Notes: generated by a model not told the origin, from the letters alone. Shown: positions 29,880 to 37,675, counted from the stretch's first letter. The stretch is DNA of 64,000 nucleotides from Roseospira goensis (GCF_014197795.1 NZ_JACIGI010000015.1:43262-107261), one strand, 5' to 3'. A program made the numbers and translations.

Positions 29880-30726
29880 CGCCCGTCCCGCGCCCGCGCG
29901 CGCTCCGGCCGATGCCGACGGTGGTGCGGGCGGCCCCGCGGGGCGCGCCCCGCACATCATCGCCATCGCCAACCAGAAGGGCGGGGTCGGCAAGACCACC
30001 ACCGCCATCAACCTGGCCACCGCCCTGGCCGCCACCAAGGTGCGCGTCCTGGTGATCGACCTCGACCCCCAGGGCAACGCCTCCACGGGCTTCGGCATCG
30101 CCCGCGAGGCGCGGCGTCAGGACACCTACCGCCTGCTGTCCGGCGACCTGCCGTTGTCGCAGGCGGCGATCCCGACCCAGGTCCCGGGGCTGTCGATCGT
30201 GCCGGCCGGCGTCGACCTGGCCGGCGCCGAGGTCGAGCTGGTGGCCACCGAACAGCGCGAACAGCGCCTGACCGAGGCCCTGGGCGCCGCCACCGGCGCC
30301 GGGGTGGACTACATCCTGATCGACTGCCCGCCGGCCCTGGGGCTGCTGACCATCAATGCCCTGGTGGCGGCGCACGCGGTGCTGATCCCGTTGCAGTGCG
30401 AGTTCTTCGCCCTGGAGGGCATCAGCCACCTGATGCGCACCATCGAGCGCGTGCGCGGGCGCTTCAACCCGGCCCTGGCGATCCAGGGCATCGTCCTGAC
30501 GATGTTCGACAAGCGCAACAACCTGTCCGACATGGTCGCCCAAGACGTCCGCAGCTACTTCGGCGACAAGGTTTATCGCACCGTGATCCCCCGCAACGTG
30601 CGCGTCTCCGAGGCCCCGTCACACGGCAAGCCGGTGTTGCTGTACGATGTCGGCTGCGCCGGCTCCAAGGCCTACATTCAACTGGCCGGGGAGTTGATCC
30701 GCCAACACCGCACCCTGGCGGCCTGA
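29860..30726 (+). CDS. parA: Chromosome partitioning ATPase ParA
   Basis: 288 residues. The deviant Walker A motif is ANQKGGVGKTTTAINLATAL, with VLVIDLDPQGNASTG, LIDCPPALGLLT and the DNA-binding region EAPSHGKPV. ParA dimerises on ATP, coats the nucleoid and draws ParB-parS complexes apart. GTG 29860 is the start, with GGGAGA seven bases upstream and overlap into rsmG. The first ~30 residues are a Pro/Ala-rich extension before the conserved domain. parB begins four bases after the stop codon. Confidence 0.96.
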   Translation: MPRPQLDARPAPARAPADADGGAGGPAGRAPHIIAIANQKGGVGKTTTAINLATALAATKVRVLVIDLDPQGNASTGFGIAREARRQDTYRLLSGDLPLSQAAIPTQVPGLSIVPAGVDLAGAEVELVATEQREQRLTEALGAATGAGVDYILIDCPPALGLLTINALVAAHAVLIPLQCEFFALEGISHLMRTIERVRGRFNPALAIQGIVLTMFDKRNNLSDMVAQDVRSYFGDKVYRTVIPRNVRVSEAPSHGKPVLLYDVGCAGSKAYIQLAGELIRQHRTLAA

Positions 30727-30730
30727 CCCG

Positions 30731-31699
30731 ATGGCGAAACGGCAGACCCTGGGCCGCGGGTTGTCCGCCCTGTTCGGCGAGGACGACGCGGGCGCGGGCG
30801 AGGATACGGCGCCCGCGACCGGCGCCGACGAGAGGGTGGGCGCCGCCGCCGCCGACGACGACGGCGCGGGCCGCCGCGGCGTGCGGCGGGTGGCCATCGA
30901 CCGGCTGGCCCCGAGCCGGTACCAGCCGCGGCGGGTGTTCGACGAAGACGGCATCGACGAACTGGCGGAGAGCCTGCGCGCACGCGGGGTTCTGCAACCC
31001 TTGCTGGCGCGCCCGGACGCGGCGCATCCGGGCCATTTCGAGATCGTTGCCGGTGAGCGGCGCTGGCGCGCGGCCCAGCGGGCCGGGCTGCACGAGGTGC
31101 CGATCCTGCTCCGCGACCTGTCCGACCGCGAAACCCTGGAGGTGGCGCTGGTCGAGAACCTCCAGCGCCGCGACCTCAACCCGATCGAGGAGGCCGAGGG
31201 CTACCGCCGCCTGGTCGAGGAATTCGACCACAGCCAGGACGCCCTGGCCGAGGTGGTGGGCAAGAGCCGCAGCCACGTCGCCAACACCCTGCGCCTGCTC
31301 CAGCTTCCCGCCGGGGTGCGCGACATGGTCTCCGACGGGGCGCTGTCGGCCGGCCACGCCCGCGCCATGCTGGCGCTGGACGACCCGACGGCGTTCGCCG
31401 AGGAGGTGGTGCGCAAGGGTCTGAACGTGCGCCAGACGGAGACCCTGGTGCGCGAGGCCCAGAAGCGCCGGGCGCAGGCCCGCCCGCGTCGGGGCAGCGC
31501 CGGCAAGGCGGACAAGGATGCCGATACCCTGGCGCTGGAACGCGACCTGAGCGCCCGGCTGGGCATGGCGGTCTCGATCGACGCCAAGGCCGAGGGCGCC
31601 GGCACGGTGACGGTGACCTGGCAATCGCTGGCCCAGCTCGACGAGATCCTGGCCCGGCTGTCCGGCGCCGAGTCGGCCTCCGCGCCGGAGAGCGACTGA
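30731..31699 (+). CDS. parB: Chromosome partitioning protein ParB (CTPase)
   Basis: 322 residues. N-terminal RGLSALFGEDD (the ParA-stimulating segment), then the CTP-binding/ParB domain with APSRYQPRRVFDEDGIDELA, VAGERRWRAAQRAGL and ALVENLQRRDLNPIEEAEGY. A helix-turn-helix around VVGKSRSHVANTLRLLQLP follows, then a linker and a C-terminal dimerisation domain. It loads on the parS palindromes at 21889 and 25769-26144 and spreads as a CTP-dependent clamp. It forms an operon with parA. Between 31700 and 31982 only an 11-bp triplicate (ccccggtccgc, 31710-31741) was noticed. Confidence 0.96.
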   Translation: MAKRQTLGRGLSALFGEDDAGAGEDTAPATGADERVGAAAADDDGAGRRGVRRVAIDRLAPSRYQPRRVFDEDGIDELAESLRARGVLQPLLARPDAAHPGHFEIVAGERRWRAAQRAGLHEVPILLRDLSDRETLEVALVENLQRRDLNPIEEAEGYRRLVEEFDHSQDALAEVVGKSRSHVANTLRLLQLPAGVRDMVSDGALSAGHARAMLALDDPTAFAEEVVRKGLNVRQTETLVREAQKRRAQARPRRGSAGKADKDADTLALERDLSARLGMAVSIDAKAEGAGTVTVTWQSLAQLDEILARLSGAESASAPESD

Positions 31700-31982
31700 C
31701 GGCACGCGCCCCCGGTCCGCCCCCGGTCCGCCCCCGGTCCGAGCGCATCGCCGCCGCCGCTGCGGCCGACGCGCGGCTGTGGCATTTCCACCCCGGCAAT
31801 GGTATCGTGAAACCGTTCGCGGCGCGACACAGCATCGTCGCGGCCGGTGATCCGGACGGGTTGGCGGATCGTACGGTCTTCAGGGAGAGGGGGCTTCCGG
31901 CGTCACCGCGCCCCGGAGACGGACGCAATGGAGCCCGAACCCCCGGGGATATCGCCCGGGCTCATGCTCACGAGGTGCCGCC

Positions 31983-32549
31983 ATGTTCGCTGACAAGACC
32001 CTGACACCGCGCGAGACCGTCCGTCTGTGCGCCCTCGGCCTGATCGCCGACGCGCCGGACTCCTACGCCACCATCGCCCGCCAGGTGCGCGACTTCGTCA
32101 CCCGCATCACCGGTCCGTCGCTGGACCTCCTGGGCAGCTCCATGGAACTGCTCCAGGTGGAGGGGTTGATCAGCTCGTCCGCCGGCGATCGGATCGACGA
32201 CACCGCCCGGCTGGAGATCACCGAAGCCGGTCACGTGGAGTTGCGCCGCCTGCTGACGGCCAACCTCAGGGCCTCGTCGGACCTGTCCAAGCTGGTGATG
32301 GCGCTGAAGTTCCGCTTCCTGCACCTGCTGCCGCCCGAGGACCAGCGCGCCCAGGCCGAACTGTTGCTGGACTCGCGCGAGACCGAGTTGAACCGTCTGC
32401 TCGACATGCGCCAGGCGCACGGGGACGGCGACGGGCCGTTCAATGATTGGTTGGAGCACGAGATCACCCAGGCCGAGCGCAGTCAGGCGTGGCTGGAGGC
32501 CTTCTGCGAGCGTCTGCCGGAGCCGACCCCGACCCCGACCCCAGCGTAA
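31983..32549 (+). CDS. Winged-helix-like (PadR-type?) hypothetical protein
   Basis: 188 residues, soluble and mostly helical. The N-terminus LTPRETVRLCALGLIADAPD followed by YATIARQVRDFVTRITGPSL and GLISSSAG..RLEITEAGHVELRRLL has the layout of a winged-helix DNA-binding domain. The C-terminal helices (SRETELNRLLDMRQ) resemble PadR-family dimerisation segments. It ends in a Pro-Thr repeat (PTPTPTPA). GAGGTG precedes ATG 31983. I am fairly sure it is a gene but only moderately sure of a regulatory role. Confidence 0.65.
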   Translation: MFADKTLTPRETVRLCALGLIADAPDSYATIARQVRDFVTRITGPSLDLLGSSMELLQVEGLISSSAGDRIDDTARLEITEAGHVELRRLLTANLRASSDLSKLVMALKFRFLHLLPPEDQRAQAELLLDSRETELNRLLDMRQAHGDGDGPFNDWLEHEITQAERSQAWLEAFCERLPEPTPTPTPA

Positions 32550-32605
32550 TGAGGGTGGCCCGGTTCCGGCCCGCACCCCGCGCACGCCTCAGACCAGCCG
32601 ACGAC

Positions 32606-32648
32606 TGCACAGACGTCTTTTTGCACAGACGTCATTTGCACAGACGTC
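32606..32648 (+). repeat. Three direct repeats of TGCACAGACGTC
   Basis: Copies begin at 32606, 32622 and 32637 (15-16 base spacing), each containing the palindrome AGACGTC(T). One and a half helical turns between copies is compatible with protein binding. They lie just downstream of the winged-helix-like gene and upstream of a hairpin. Confidence 0.6.
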
Positions 32649-32672
32649 TTTCGCCGGCTGGCCGGTATCAGA

Positions 32673-32698
32673 CGAGGGCCGCCCTGTGGCGGCCCTCG
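32673..32698 (+). terminator. Hairpin, probable terminator
   Basis: CGAGGGCCGCC-CTGT-GGCGGCCCTCG is a perfect 11-bp stem with a tetraloop. No strong T-run follows, so termination is inferred from stem strength and position after the gene ending at 32549. Confidence 0.45.
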
Positions 32699-32705
32699 CG
32701 TCATG

Positions 32706-32762
32706 GAGCGGAACGCTCGAATACGGACTCGGATGGTGAGTTCGAATTCGGGCGTTCCGCTC
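32706..32762. repeat. Large palindrome (family 1, copy C)
   Basis: GAGCGGAACGC (32706-32716) pairs perfectly with GCGTTCCGCTC (32752-32762); the interior also has opposed TCGAAT/TTCGAA blocks. It is followed 16 bases later by copy D, mirroring the paired palindromes downstream of ccrM. Confidence 0.75.
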
Positions 32763-32778
32763 TGAAACCAACTGATCG

Positions 32779-32837
32779 CGCCGATTCACGCTCGAAATTG
32801 GCCCCACCCCGGTGGTTCCGATTTCGAGCGATCGGCG
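32779..32837. repeat. Large palindrome (family 1, copy D)
   Basis: Outer arms CGCCGAT/ATCGGCG and inner arms GCTCGAAATTGG/CCGATTTCGAGC (one mismatch) flank a GC-rich loop. Its left half, GCCGATTCACGCTCGAAATTGG, is the reverse complement of the right half of copy A with two substitutions. The two loci, 30 kb apart, therefore carry related elements. Confidence 0.8.
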
Positions 32838-32891
32838 CTAAGGACAGTCCCCACCCCCCGTCACACCCCGTCACACGAGGATCCGCCCGCC

Positions 32892-33239
32892 ATGAGCGAC
32901 GCCGGGACCGCCGATCTGCCGCACCGCGATCCAGGGGCGTTGACGGCCGCCGCGCTGCGCCCGCTGGTGGGGGAGGGCCTGGTTATCGCCCATCCCGGCC
33001 TCGACGGCGCGCATACCCTGACGCTGGTGGCGGTCGAGGAACGCCCCGAGGCGACGCCGCCCGGGGCACCCCGCACCGGCTTCCGGCTGGTCCTGCGGGG
33101 CGCCGCCGACGCGGTGCTGCCCCAGGCGACCTACACGATCGGCCACCCGGATCTGGGCCAGGTTGCGCTGTTCATGGTGCCGGTCGGGCCGGTCCCGGGG
33201 GAGCGCGGGGCGGCGGATTACGAGATTATCATGAACTGA
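32892..33239 (+). CDS. DUF6916-type protein
   Basis: 115 residues, probably all beta. LRPLVGEGLVIAHPGLDGAH, GFRLVLRGAADAVLPQATYT and IGHPDLGQVALFMVPVGP match the small domain I know as DUF6916, seen beside microcystin-dependent/tail-collar proteins. Function is unknown; its fold may be related to phage-tail or structural beta modules. GAGGATCCGCCCGCC precedes ATG 32892. Its 3' end overlaps the convergent GNAT gene by 11 bases, so the two genes have probably stayed together for a long time. Confidence 0.75.
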   Translation: MSDAGTADLPHRDPGALTAAALRPLVGEGLVIAHPGLDGAHTLTLVAVEERPEATPPGAPRTGFRLVLRGAADAVLPQATYTIGHPDLGQVALFMVPVGPVPGERGAADYEIIMN

Positions 33240-33867
33240 CTGGCCCGGCCCCGGCGGTCGGGGCGGGCCGCGCGGGCCGTTCCATGTAAAGGTACACCCC
33301 CCGGTCCGCAACCGGCTGGAACCCCAGCCGGTCGTACAGTGCCCGGATCGGGTTGCGGTGTTCCACATGCAGGCTGACGGTGCGCGCCTCGGCGTCCGCT
33401 TGGGCGCAGAGCGCCGTGACCAGCCGGCGCCCGTATCCCCGGCCGCGCACGGCCGGCAGCAGGATCAGGTCCATGAGACGCAGCTCGGCGGGACCGTCCC
33501 AGACGTAGAACCGCCCGATCGGCGCGCCCGCCAGGGTGACGAAATCGAGGCGGGCGCCGGGATAGCTGTCGGTATAGGCCCGGTGCTGGGCGGTGAACTG
33601 CTGGTCGATGAAGCGCGCCCACGCCGCGTTCGGGTCGTCCGTCGGATCCGCCGCCGGCCCCCCCGCCAGGCCGGCCGCCAGCAGGGGCGCCATGGCCGCG
33701 CGGTCCTCTGCCCGGCCGGCCTCGTAGATCGCCCGCATGCGGGCCATACCGGCCGCGGTCAGGGGCGCCAGGCCGAGCGGCGCAATGGCCGCGCCCAGCG
33801 CGGCGCGCCGGTCCGCGGCGCCGGTCGCCCCGGGTGGAGCGGGCGAGGCGGGGCGATCGTCCGGCAT
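33229..33867 (-). CDS. GNAT family N-acetyltransferase
   Basis: 212 residues. The C-terminal GNAT domain shows LRLMDLILLPAVRGRGYGRR (motif A, acetyl-CoA pyrophosphate loop) and SLHVEHRNPIRALYDRLGFQ. The ~60 residues before it (FIDQQFTAQHRAYTDSYPGA) are typical of the subgroup found next to tail-collar genes. The N-terminal ~45 residues are Pro/Ala-rich. The acceptor substrate is unknown; modification of the neighbouring collar proteins is speculation. ATG 33867 is set by GAGGGAGA just upstream. It lies in the same direction as the three collar genes. Confidence 0.88.
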   Translation of the reverse strand: MPDDRPASPAPPGATGAADRRAALGAAIAPLGLAPLTAAGMARMRAIYEAGRAEDRAAMAPLLAAGLAGGPAADPTDDPNAAWARFIDQQFTAQHRAYTDSYPGARLDFVTLAGAPIGRFYVWDGPAELRLMDLILLPAVRGRGYGRRLVTALCAQADAEARTVSLHVEHRNPIRALYDRLGFQPVADRGVYLYMERPARPAPTAGAGPVSS

Positions 33868-33952
33868 CGGTCTCCCTCGCTCTCTCCCCGTTTTCTCTAC
33901 CGGGGCGCGCGGAGCGCCCCGCACCCGGGACGGGACGTGGCGCTCGTCCGCC

Positions 33953-34486
33953 TCAACTGCGCGGCGGATAGATCCCCTGCAGGGCGATCTGATAGTTCAG
34001 CATGAGGTAGGGCTGCCGGTTCTCGTGGGCTTGGTTGCCCCCCGTGTTGGAGACCGACTGGGCGTTCATGAGGGTGTAGGAATCCGGGATGTCGTACAGC
34101 GGCTTGGTGGCCCGGCCTGCAGGCGTCTTCGCCAGCACGACGTCGGGGCCGGGCGCGGTCTCTGCGGCGTTGCTGTCGACGGCATGGACGCTGTGGGTGT
34201 GCGGTGGGATCTCCGGCTGGCTGAGCGTCACGTCCGACACGCCGCCGGTCTCGCCCACGCGTCGCAGCGTCAGGCCGGGACCGCGGCCCTGGCCGACGGG
34301 CATGCGACCGCTCAGGTTCGGCAGCCCGAACGTGGTCCGCCCATCGCCGCCGAACGTCGTGCCCAACAGCGAGAACAGGGCGGTATACTGGGCGATGGCA
34401 AGCAGGCGGCCGTCGCAGGGCGCCCAGCCCTCGACGGTCCAGGTCAGGGGCCAGGCGCGGATCTCTCCGAGGAACGGTTCGCTCAC
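33953..34486 (-). CDS. Tail-collar (microcystin-dependent-type) protein 1
   Basis: 177 residues. The N-terminal EPFLGEIRAWPLTWTVEGWA followed by PCDGRLLAIAQYTALFSLLG and GGDGRTTFGLPNLSGRMPVG is the phage tail collar domain, as in MdpB-like proteins. HTHSVHA then introduces a variable segment, and the C-terminus NRQPYLMLNYQIALQGIYPP closes the domain. It has no signal peptide. Such proteins resemble the receptor-binding distal part of tail fibres. It is the last of three paralogues in tandem and diverges from the others in its central ~50 residues. A start at 34486 follows AAGGAGACGTGTC. Confidence 0.88.
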   Translation of the reverse strand: MSEPFLGEIRAWPLTWTVEGWAPCDGRLLAIAQYTALFSLLGTTFGGDGRTTFGLPNLSGRMPVGQGRGPGLTLRRVGETGGVSDVTLSQPEIPPHTHSVHAVDSNAAETAPGPDVVLAKTPAGRATKPLYDIPDSYTLMNAQSVSNTGGNQAHENRQPYLMLNYQIALQGIYPPRS

Positions 34487-34614
34487 GACACGTCTCCTTG
34501 CTCGACTCCGGGGTCGCGGGGGCCGCGACGGAGTCCGTCGTTCTCATGCCCGCTCTGGGTCGGACGCGCGGACCGGGGGGAGGGCTTCGGCATGACCGGG
34601 CCGCAACCGCGGCA

Positions 34615-35133
34615 TCAATGCCGGGACGGGTAGATGCCGACCAGGGCGATGCAGTAGCGGATGACCAGGAAGGGAGCCATGTTCTCGTGGGATTGCCCCT
34701 GGCCGTCGTCGACCAGCATGTTGGCTTCCATCGTGACCATCTGGGTCTGGTCCGGCACGCCGTAGTGCGGGGTCGTCGAGGCGGCCAGAACATGGTCCGT
34801 CGCCACGGTCTGCGTGGCGCCGTCCGTGCTGCCGTGGATCACATGGTTGTGGGCGGGCATTTCCGCGGTGGTCACGGTGACCCGCTCGGTGCCGAACCTC
34901 TGGCCCTCGAGGCGTAGCGACAGGCCCGGGCCATGGCCCATGTGCAGGGCGGCCCGGCCGCGCAGGTCGGGCAGGGCGAAGGTGGTGCGCCCGTCGCCGC
35001 CGTAGGTCGTGCCGATCAGCGAGAACAGGGCGTCGTTCGACGAGATGGCCATGAGCTGACCCTCGCAGGCGGCCCAGCCGCGCGGGGCATAGGTGTAGGG
35101 GAACGGGCGGATTTCACCGATGAAGGGGTCCAT
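34615..35133 (-). CDS. Tail-collar (microcystin-dependent-type) protein 2
   Basis: 172 residues with the same architecture: MDPFIGEIRPFPYTYAPRGW, CEGQLMAISSNDALFSLIGT, GGDGRTTFALPDLRGRAALH, then the variable region and a C-terminal MAPFLVIRYCIALVGIYPSR. It keeps EMPAHNHV, the conserved block after the collar core. CAGGGAGATCACGCC precedes ATG 35133. The 128-base gap to paralogue 1 contains two GANTC motifs and no gene. Confidence 0.9.
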   Translation of the reverse strand: MDPFIGEIRPFPYTYAPRGWAACEGQLMAISSNDALFSLIGTTYGGDGRTTFALPDLRGRAALHMGHGPGLSLRLEGQRFGTERVTVTTAEMPAHNHVIHGSTDGATQTVATDHVLAASTTPHYGVPDQTQMVTMEANMLVDDGQGQSHENMAPFLVIRYCIALVGIYPSRH

Positions 35134-35195
35134 GGCGTGATCTCCCTGGGCGGATCGGCGCGCAACTGTCGGCGCGGTCGGCAGTGGCGCGGTCG

Positions 35196-35696
35196 TCAGT
35201 TACGCGGCGGAAAGACGCCGAACAGCGAAATGCAGGCGTTCAGGACCAGGCTCGGCTGCATGTTCTCGTGCGCCCAGGTCTCCCCGGTGTTCGTCACCAT
35301 GGTCCCGTTCAGGGGCACCATCGCGGTGGCCGCGCCGTAGCTGGCGGCCTCGGTCTGCGCCACCAGGGCACCGCTGGGAGACTCGGTCTCGGCGCTGTCA
35401 TTGGTGGCCCGCATGCCGTGGGAATGCGCCGGCATCTCGGCCGTCGTCAGGGTCACGGTCTCGGTTCCGCCCTTGGCGCCCACGGGCTGCGTCTCGCTGT
35501 GATGCGTCGGCGCGCGGCCGCGCAGGTCGGGCAACGCGAACGTCGTGCGGCCGTCCCCGCCGTAGATCGTGCCAATCAGCGAGTACAGGGCCTGGTTCTG
35601 TGAAATCGCCATAAGCTGGCCATCGCACTTGGCCCAGCCCTTTGGCGCGAAGTTGAAAGCGAAAACGCGGATCTCAGAGATAAAGGGCTCGGCCAT
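35196..35696 (-). CDS. Tail-collar (microcystin-dependent-type) protein 3
   Basis: 166 residues: MAEPFISEIRVFAFNFAPKG, CDGQLMAISQNQALYSLIGT, GGDGRTTFALPDLRGRAPTH, EMPAHSHGMRA and C-terminal QPSLVLNACISLFGVFPPRN. It is the first gene of the collar group on the minus strand, preceded by a 341-base promoter-sized gap. ATG 35696 has GGAGG seven bases upstream, against an in-frame extension to 35816 that lacks a ribosome site. The three paralogues share collar cores but differ in the HxH-to-C-terminus segment, as if specialised for different ligands. Confidence 0.9.
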   Translation of the reverse strand: MAEPFISEIRVFAFNFAPKGWAKCDGQLMAISQNQALYSLIGTIYGGDGRTTFALPDLRGRAPTHHSETQPVGAKGGTETVTLTTAEMPAHSHGMRATNDSAETESPSGALVAQTEAASYGAATAMVPLNGTMVTNTGETWAHENMQPSLVLNACISLFGVFPPRN

Positions 35697-36037
35697 GCTT
35701 GCCTCCGGCGTGACGAAACCGAACACGCTGCTGGCGCGTGCAATCGGGAGCAAGCGTATGAGGCGAAACGACCCGCGGCAACCGAAAAGACACGCCAAGG
35801 CTAAAATGCAGCCCATATTCTCGTCCTGGGATGCATCACCGGCGCATAGGGACTACTCGAAGGCGAATATCCCCGAGAACACTCCGGTCCGGATTGGGAC
35901 CCCGGCGGCGCGTCGGACCGTGCGTCCGTGCGCGGGACGCCCGTCCGTTGCCGCAGCGAACCGGAGTCGGCGCGGGCCGCGCGATGCGGCGGGTTTGCGG
36001 GTTTCGGGGACCGCTTGCAGGCGCACGCGCGCGGCGC
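35697..36037. other. Intergenic, upstream of the collar genes
   Basis: The part next to the collar genes (35697-35880) is clearly AT-richer than the surroundings, with blocks such as GCTAAAATGCAGCCCATATTC; the promoter of the minus-strand collar operon should be here, but I could not pick a confident -35/-10 pair. The rest, to dksA, is GC-rich and shows no gene. Confidence 0.4.
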
Positions 36038-36454
36038 CTATTCCATGCGGTGCGTGCGCTCCATGCGCTCGTGGCGCTCCTGGGCTTCCAGGCTGAGCGT
36101 CGCGATCGGACGGGCCTCCAGCCGGCGCAGGCTGATCGGCTCGTGCGTTTCCTCGCAGTACCCGTAGCTGCCGTCCTCGACCCGTTGCAGGGCGGCGTCG
36201 ATCTTGGAGATCAGCTTGCGGGCGCGATCACGGGTCCGCAGTTCGAGGGCGCGGTCCATCTCGGCCGACGCGCGGTCGGCCAGATCCGGTTCCTGAAGAC
36301 CCCCCTCCTGCAGGTGTTCCAGGGTCTCCTCGGCCTCCTTGATGAGTTCAGCGCGCCACTTCAGCAGTTTGTTGCGGAAGTACTCGCGCTGCATCTCATT
36401 CATGAACTCTTCATGCTCACTCGGCCGATAATCCGGCGGCAGCGTGACGCTCAT
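36038..36454 (-). CDS. dksA: DksA-type RNA polymerase regulator (cysteine-poor)
   Basis: 138 residues. A coiled coil with acidic tip runs through EMQREYFRNKLLKWRAELIK and DLADRASAEMDRALELRTRD, then LISKIDAALQRVEDGSYGYC and EARPIATLSLEAQERHERME. DksA binds the secondary channel of RNA polymerase and works with ppGpp. Only one Cys of the four zinc ligands remains (YGYCEETHEPI), as in other alphaproteobacterial DksA proteins. ATG 36454 (MSVTLPPDYRPSEH) follows GAGGCGGACC; an in-frame ATG 12 bases earlier is less likely. It is monocistronic, next to fliX. Confidence 0.93.
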   Translation of the reverse strand: MSVTLPPDYRPSEHEEFMNEMQREYFRNKLLKWRAELIKEAEETLEHLQEGGLQEPDLADRASAEMDRALELRTRDRARKLISKIDAALQRVEDGSYGYCEETHEPISLRRLEARPIATLSLEAQERHERMERTHRME

Positions 36455-36721
36455 GGTCCGCCTCAAACCCTTCTTTGTGCTTCACCCGCCCCCCGGCCCT
36501 GCGGGAGTTCGGTCCTCCCCGTGACGCGGCGGACTATAGGCGGGCGGCTGCACCCTCGCAAGCGTTCCGGTGAATCCGGGGGCGAAATGTTGCACCGTCT
36601 CGATCGCGCCCGGTCCGGCCGCGCGCCCCCCCCTGGCCCCGGCGGGGCCAGGCCGGCCGACATCGGCCCCGGCGCCGCCGCCGCGGCGGGCGCGCGGCCC
36701 GGTGCCGTTCTGCGATGCGCT

Positions 36722-36799
36722 GATCCGATGCCCCGATCCGATGCCCCGATCCGATGCCCCGATCCGATGTTGGGGTCCGATGCTGGGGTCCGACGCCTG
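36722..36799 (+). repeat. 13-bp tandem repeat between fliX and dksA
   Basis: gatccgatgcccc occurs three times perfectly (36722, 36735, 36748), then in degraded form at 36761, 36774 and 36787. It ends 17 bases from the fliX stop codon, in the 362-base fliX-dksA gap, where nothing else was noticed. Confidence 0.75.
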
Positions 36800-36816
36800 G
36801 CGCGGCTCGGACCGCC

Positions 36817-37287
36817 CTACGTCTCGGCGCGGGCCAGCTTGGCCAGTTCCACCTCGGCCCGCAGCTCGATCTCGTCGAGCAGGGCGTCAAGCTGGCGGTC
36901 CGGCCCCTGCTCGCGCTTGGCGCGCACCATGCGGGCCAGATCCATGAGCCGATCCTTGGGAATCGCGCCCAGCAGCAGGCCGAGCCGGATCTCCTCCAGC
37001 CGGTCCAGCATCTCCTCGCCGTGCCGGACCAGCCGCCCGCGCCGCTGCCGGCCGCTGGTGGCGTCGTCGGCGGCCCCGGCCTCCTGCACCGCCAGCAGTC
37101 CGGTCAACGCGCCGGCCCCGCCGGCGGCGGCCGTGTCGCCGGCCGCGCCGACGGCGTCGGCGTCCTCGCCCAGGACCCCCTTCAGGGCGCGCTCAAACTC
37201 CAGTCCGGCCCTGTCCGACGGGCGGTCGGCACGCCGGCCCCGGCCCATGGCGACGGGCCGCCCGGACCCTTCGATCTTCATCGTCAT
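36817..37287 (-). CDS. fliX: Flagellar assembly regulator FliX
   Basis: 156 residues. The N-terminal MTMKIEGSGRPV, a low-complexity Ala/Gly middle, and C-terminal RHGEEMLDRLEEIRLGLLLG followed by IPKDRLMDLARMV and LDALLDEIELRAEVELAKLA fit FliX. In Caulobacter this trans-acting factor links early flagellar assembly to the sigma-54 activator FlbD. It is transcribed divergently from flgI, the arrangement known from Caulobacter. A sigma-54 type promoter lies ~110 bases upstream. GGACGGGTGAACC precedes ATG 37287. Confidence 0.85.
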   Translation of the reverse strand: MTMKIEGSGRPVAMGRGRRADRPSDRAGLEFERALKGVLGEDADAVGAAGDTAAAGGAGALTGLLAVQEAGAADDATSGRQRRGRLVRHGEEMLDRLEEIRLGLLLGAIPKDRLMDLARMVRAKREQGPDRQLDALLDEIELRAEVELAKLARAET

Positions 37288-37394
37288 GGTTCACCCGTCC
37301 GTTGCGGCCGCATGGCGATCCGACGGCGCGATCCCGCCCCGCCGAGCGCCGCGTGCGGCCTCGTCCCGCAGCTTGTGCAAGTCCATCTGCCACT

Positions 37395-37411
37395 TGCAAC
37401 TCTCGCGCCAA
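37395..37411 (-). promoter_or_regulatory. Sigma-54 promoter for fliX
   Basis: On the minus strand TTGGCGCG-AGAG-TTGCA matches the -24/-12 consensus YTGGCACG-N4-TTGCW with one mismatch and exact GG-N10-GC spacing. It is ~108 bases from the fliX start. Sigma-54 control fits the known FliX/FlbD flagellar hierarchy. Confidence 0.7.
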
Positions 37412-37658
37412 GTCGGCCCGGTCGCGAGTCTGTCAAGGGTAGACCGCCGTCTCGGGGCGATGCAAACCCCCTCTTCGTCCGTCGCGTCCGCCCGTGCGCA
37501 CCCGGCGGCCCTGCGCGGTCCGCGCGCCCGTGCCGCGGCCGGCAGTTCCTGCCCACCGGCCGGTCGACCGTGCCGACCGGCGTCCGGACGCGGCCCGGCC
37601 CCGGACCGCAGAGCCGTGTCGCGACAAGGGCTTGGGCCGCGCCGGCGGGACGCCCCGG

Positions 37659-37675
37659 TTGGCACACCGTTCGCA
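37659..37675 (+). promoter_or_regulatory. Sigma-54 promoter for flgI
   Basis: TTGGCACACCGTTCGCA keeps the full TTGGCAC and GG-N10-GC spacing with two mismatches to consensus. It lies 70 bases before flgI and points away from the fliX promoter, so the 457-base gap is a divergent sigma-54 control region. A FlbD-type activator site between the two promoters is expected, but I cannot recognise one. Confidence 0.6.

Noticed and set aside
33953-35696. Prophage remnant
   Set aside because: The collar genes resemble tail-fibre parts, but there is no integrase, attachment site, capsid, terminase or other tail gene near them.
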